Assembly (NCBI RefSeq): GCF_029961185.1
Contig: NZ_JASBQQ010000003.1
Location: forward strand, 1 to 64,000
Reading direction: 5' to 3'
Source of the DNA: Albidovulum aestuarii
Lineage (GTDB): Bacteria; Pseudomonadota; Alphaproteobacteria; Rhodobacterales; Rhodobacteraceae
Length of the DNA: 64,000 nt
Shown here: positions 62,925 to 64,000 of the stretch, piece by piece
Layout of the letters: every line of letters begins with the position of its first letter
Numbering within the stretch: position 1 is the stretch's first letter
Notes under the pieces: generated by a model
What the model was told of the DNA's origin: nothing
The model's input: the letters and a program-made list of their open reading frames with translations, nothing else
Databases searched by the model: none
Position numbers and translations under genes: made by a program

Positions 62925-64000
62925 ATGCGACCATCCCGCCGCCTTGTCGCGCTGGTCCTGATGCTGGCCGCGCTGACGGTCCTGATCGGGCTTGTCCGTC
63001 AGGATGGCGGCATCGCTGCGTCCATCCTCTGGGGCGCGGCGGTCCTTCTGGCGCTTGCGGATCTGGCCTTGTCGCCATCCGCAAAGGGTTTTGCTGTCGT
63101 GGCCGATCTGGCGGAAACCGGGTTTGTCGGCAAGACGGCTGCTCTCTCGCTCGATATCGCCTCCCGGCGGGGGGCCTTGCCGCGACGTTTCGATTTGCGG
63201 CTGACGCATGACCCCGGCATATCGACCGGGGGGGCGGCAATCGCGGTCGAGCCGGAAACCGGCAGCCGGAATGTAACCTTGACGGTTCGTCTCGATCTCG
63301 TGGAACGGGGCGAGGCGGCGCTTCAGCGGCTTTCGATGCGCTTTGGGTCCCGCCTTGGGCTTTTCGACATCCTGCCGCGCTGGCCGTTGTCGCTGAAAAT
63401 CGACGTCATCCCCGATGTTGCCCCGGTACATAACGGCGAGATCCAGACCCGGATGTTGCCGCTGCTGGATGGCTTGAAGGACATGAATCTTCGCGGCGAA
63501 GGGTCCGAGTTTCACCAGTTGCGGGATTTCCAGCAAGGCATGGACCCGCGCAATATCGACTGGAAACGCTCGGCGCGGCTGCGCGGCCTCGTCGCGCGTG
63601 AAACGCGGGCTGAACGCAATCATCAGATCGTCATCGGGCTCGACTGCGGCCATCTGATGGGCGAACGGATTGGCAAGATTTCCAAGCTCGACCATGCGAT
63701 CAATGCTGCGCTGGCGCTGACCTGGGCGGGCGGGCTTGGCGGCGACAATGTCGGCTTCTTCAGCTTCGCCAGCCGTCCGCAGAGCTTCCTTCCGCCCCGG
63801 CCCGGACGCCGCGCCTTCGGCCAGATCCAGAAGCACAGCGCCGCCCTTAGACAGGAAAGCGCCGAAACCAACCACACGCTGGGCCTGACGCAGCTGAACA
63901 GCCATCTTGACCGCCGCTCGCTCGTCGTCATCTTTTCCGATTTCGTCGACAGCGTGACAGCGGAACTTCTGGTCGAGAACCTCGCGGTCATGACGCGTCA
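62925..64000 (+). CDS. DUF58 protein (partial, runs off window)
   Basis: Starts at ATG 62925, 1 bp after the MoxR stop, and is open to the window edge (358 codons seen). Two N-terminal TM segments (about 8-25, 31-48), then a beta domain and the DUF58 signature EFHQLRDFQQGMDPRNIDWKRSARLRGLVARE, followed by a vWA-like fold (IVIGLDCGHLMGE). Typical partner of MoxR. Confidence 0.92.
   Translation, partial: MRPSRRLVALVLMLAALTVLIGLVRQDGGIAASILWGAAVLLALADLALSPSAKGFAVVADLAETGFVGKTAALSLDIASRRGALPRRFDLRLTHDPGISTGGAAIAVEPETGSRNVTLTVRLDLVERGEAALQRLSMRFGSRLGLFDILPRWPLSLKIDVIPDVAPVHNGEIQTRMLPLLDGLKDMNLRGEGSEFHQLRDFQQGMDPRNIDWKRSARLRGLVARETRAERNHQIVIGLDCGHLMGERIGKISKLDHAINAALALTWAGGLGGDNVGFFSFASRPQSFLPPRPGRRAFGQIQKHSAALRQESAETNHTLGLTQLNSHLDRRSLVVIFSDFVDSVTAELLVENLAVMTR

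Noticed and set aside
1-64000. CRISPR arrays and insertion sequences.
   Set aside because: No regularly spaced repeats with unique spacers and no transposase gene were seen.

Overview
The window looks like part of a chromosome from a high-GC alphaproteobacterium, most likely a member of the Rhodobacteraceae. The evidence is the protein families (a Bzt/Aap-type amino-acid ABC transporter, heterotetrameric sarcosine oxidase, an ATP12-type chaperone, adk inside the ribosomal cluster, an alphaproteobacterial luxRI pair) and the gene order around argB-engB-MOSC-yidC and yidD-rnpA-rpmH. The species cannot be told from this sequence alone.

Layout. 1-18.7 kb: the end of tuf and the S10/spc/alpha ribosomal clusters (rpsJ to rplQ, with secY, adk and rpoA), all on the + strand. 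The cluster is interrupted twice: rplP-rpmC holds four accessory genes plus a second, diverged copy of the rplP 3' end, and rpmD-rplO holds a tiny ORF and a GFA-family gene. Strong hairpins mark the breaks. 18.7-20.3 kb: a LuxR/LuxI-type quorum-sensing pair. 20.4-24.6 kb: rarA, crcB and a tight rluC-like/HAD phosphatase/ATP12 chaperone operon. 24.8-29.5 kb: the bztABCD transporter for acidic amino acids and amides. 29.6-35.0 kb (- strand): a histidine phosphatase with an Fe-S protein, then argB, engB, a MOSC protein and yidC. 35.3-42.5 kb: an EAL/GGDEF protein, ttcA, an alpha/beta hydrolase, a PLP enzyme coupled to yidD-rnpA-rpmH, and a sensor kinase.

42.6-53.25 kb: a 10.6-kb integrated element in tRNA-Arg(ACG). 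It is bounded by a 20-bp direct repeat and has a tyrosine integrase beside attR and tandem 11-bp repeats near both ends. It carries an AlpA-like regulator, a Toprim primase-like protein, a DUF927 helicase-like ATPase and two mirrored clusters of GGTAAC repeats that look like a two-part replication origin. Its cargo includes an HTH/membrane protein/PemK-like toxin operon with a 15-bp inverted-repeat control region, and a HEPN protein. No capsid, portal, terminase or conjugation gene is visible, so it resembles a P4-like satellite or other small integrative element. This is the most interesting part of the window.

53.4-59.1 kb (- strand): an XRE-cupin regulator and soxBDAG sarcosine oxidase. 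59.4-64 kb (+ strand): DUF805, DUF4129-like and DUF4350-like membrane proteins, a MoxR ATPase and a DUF58 protein cut by the window edge.
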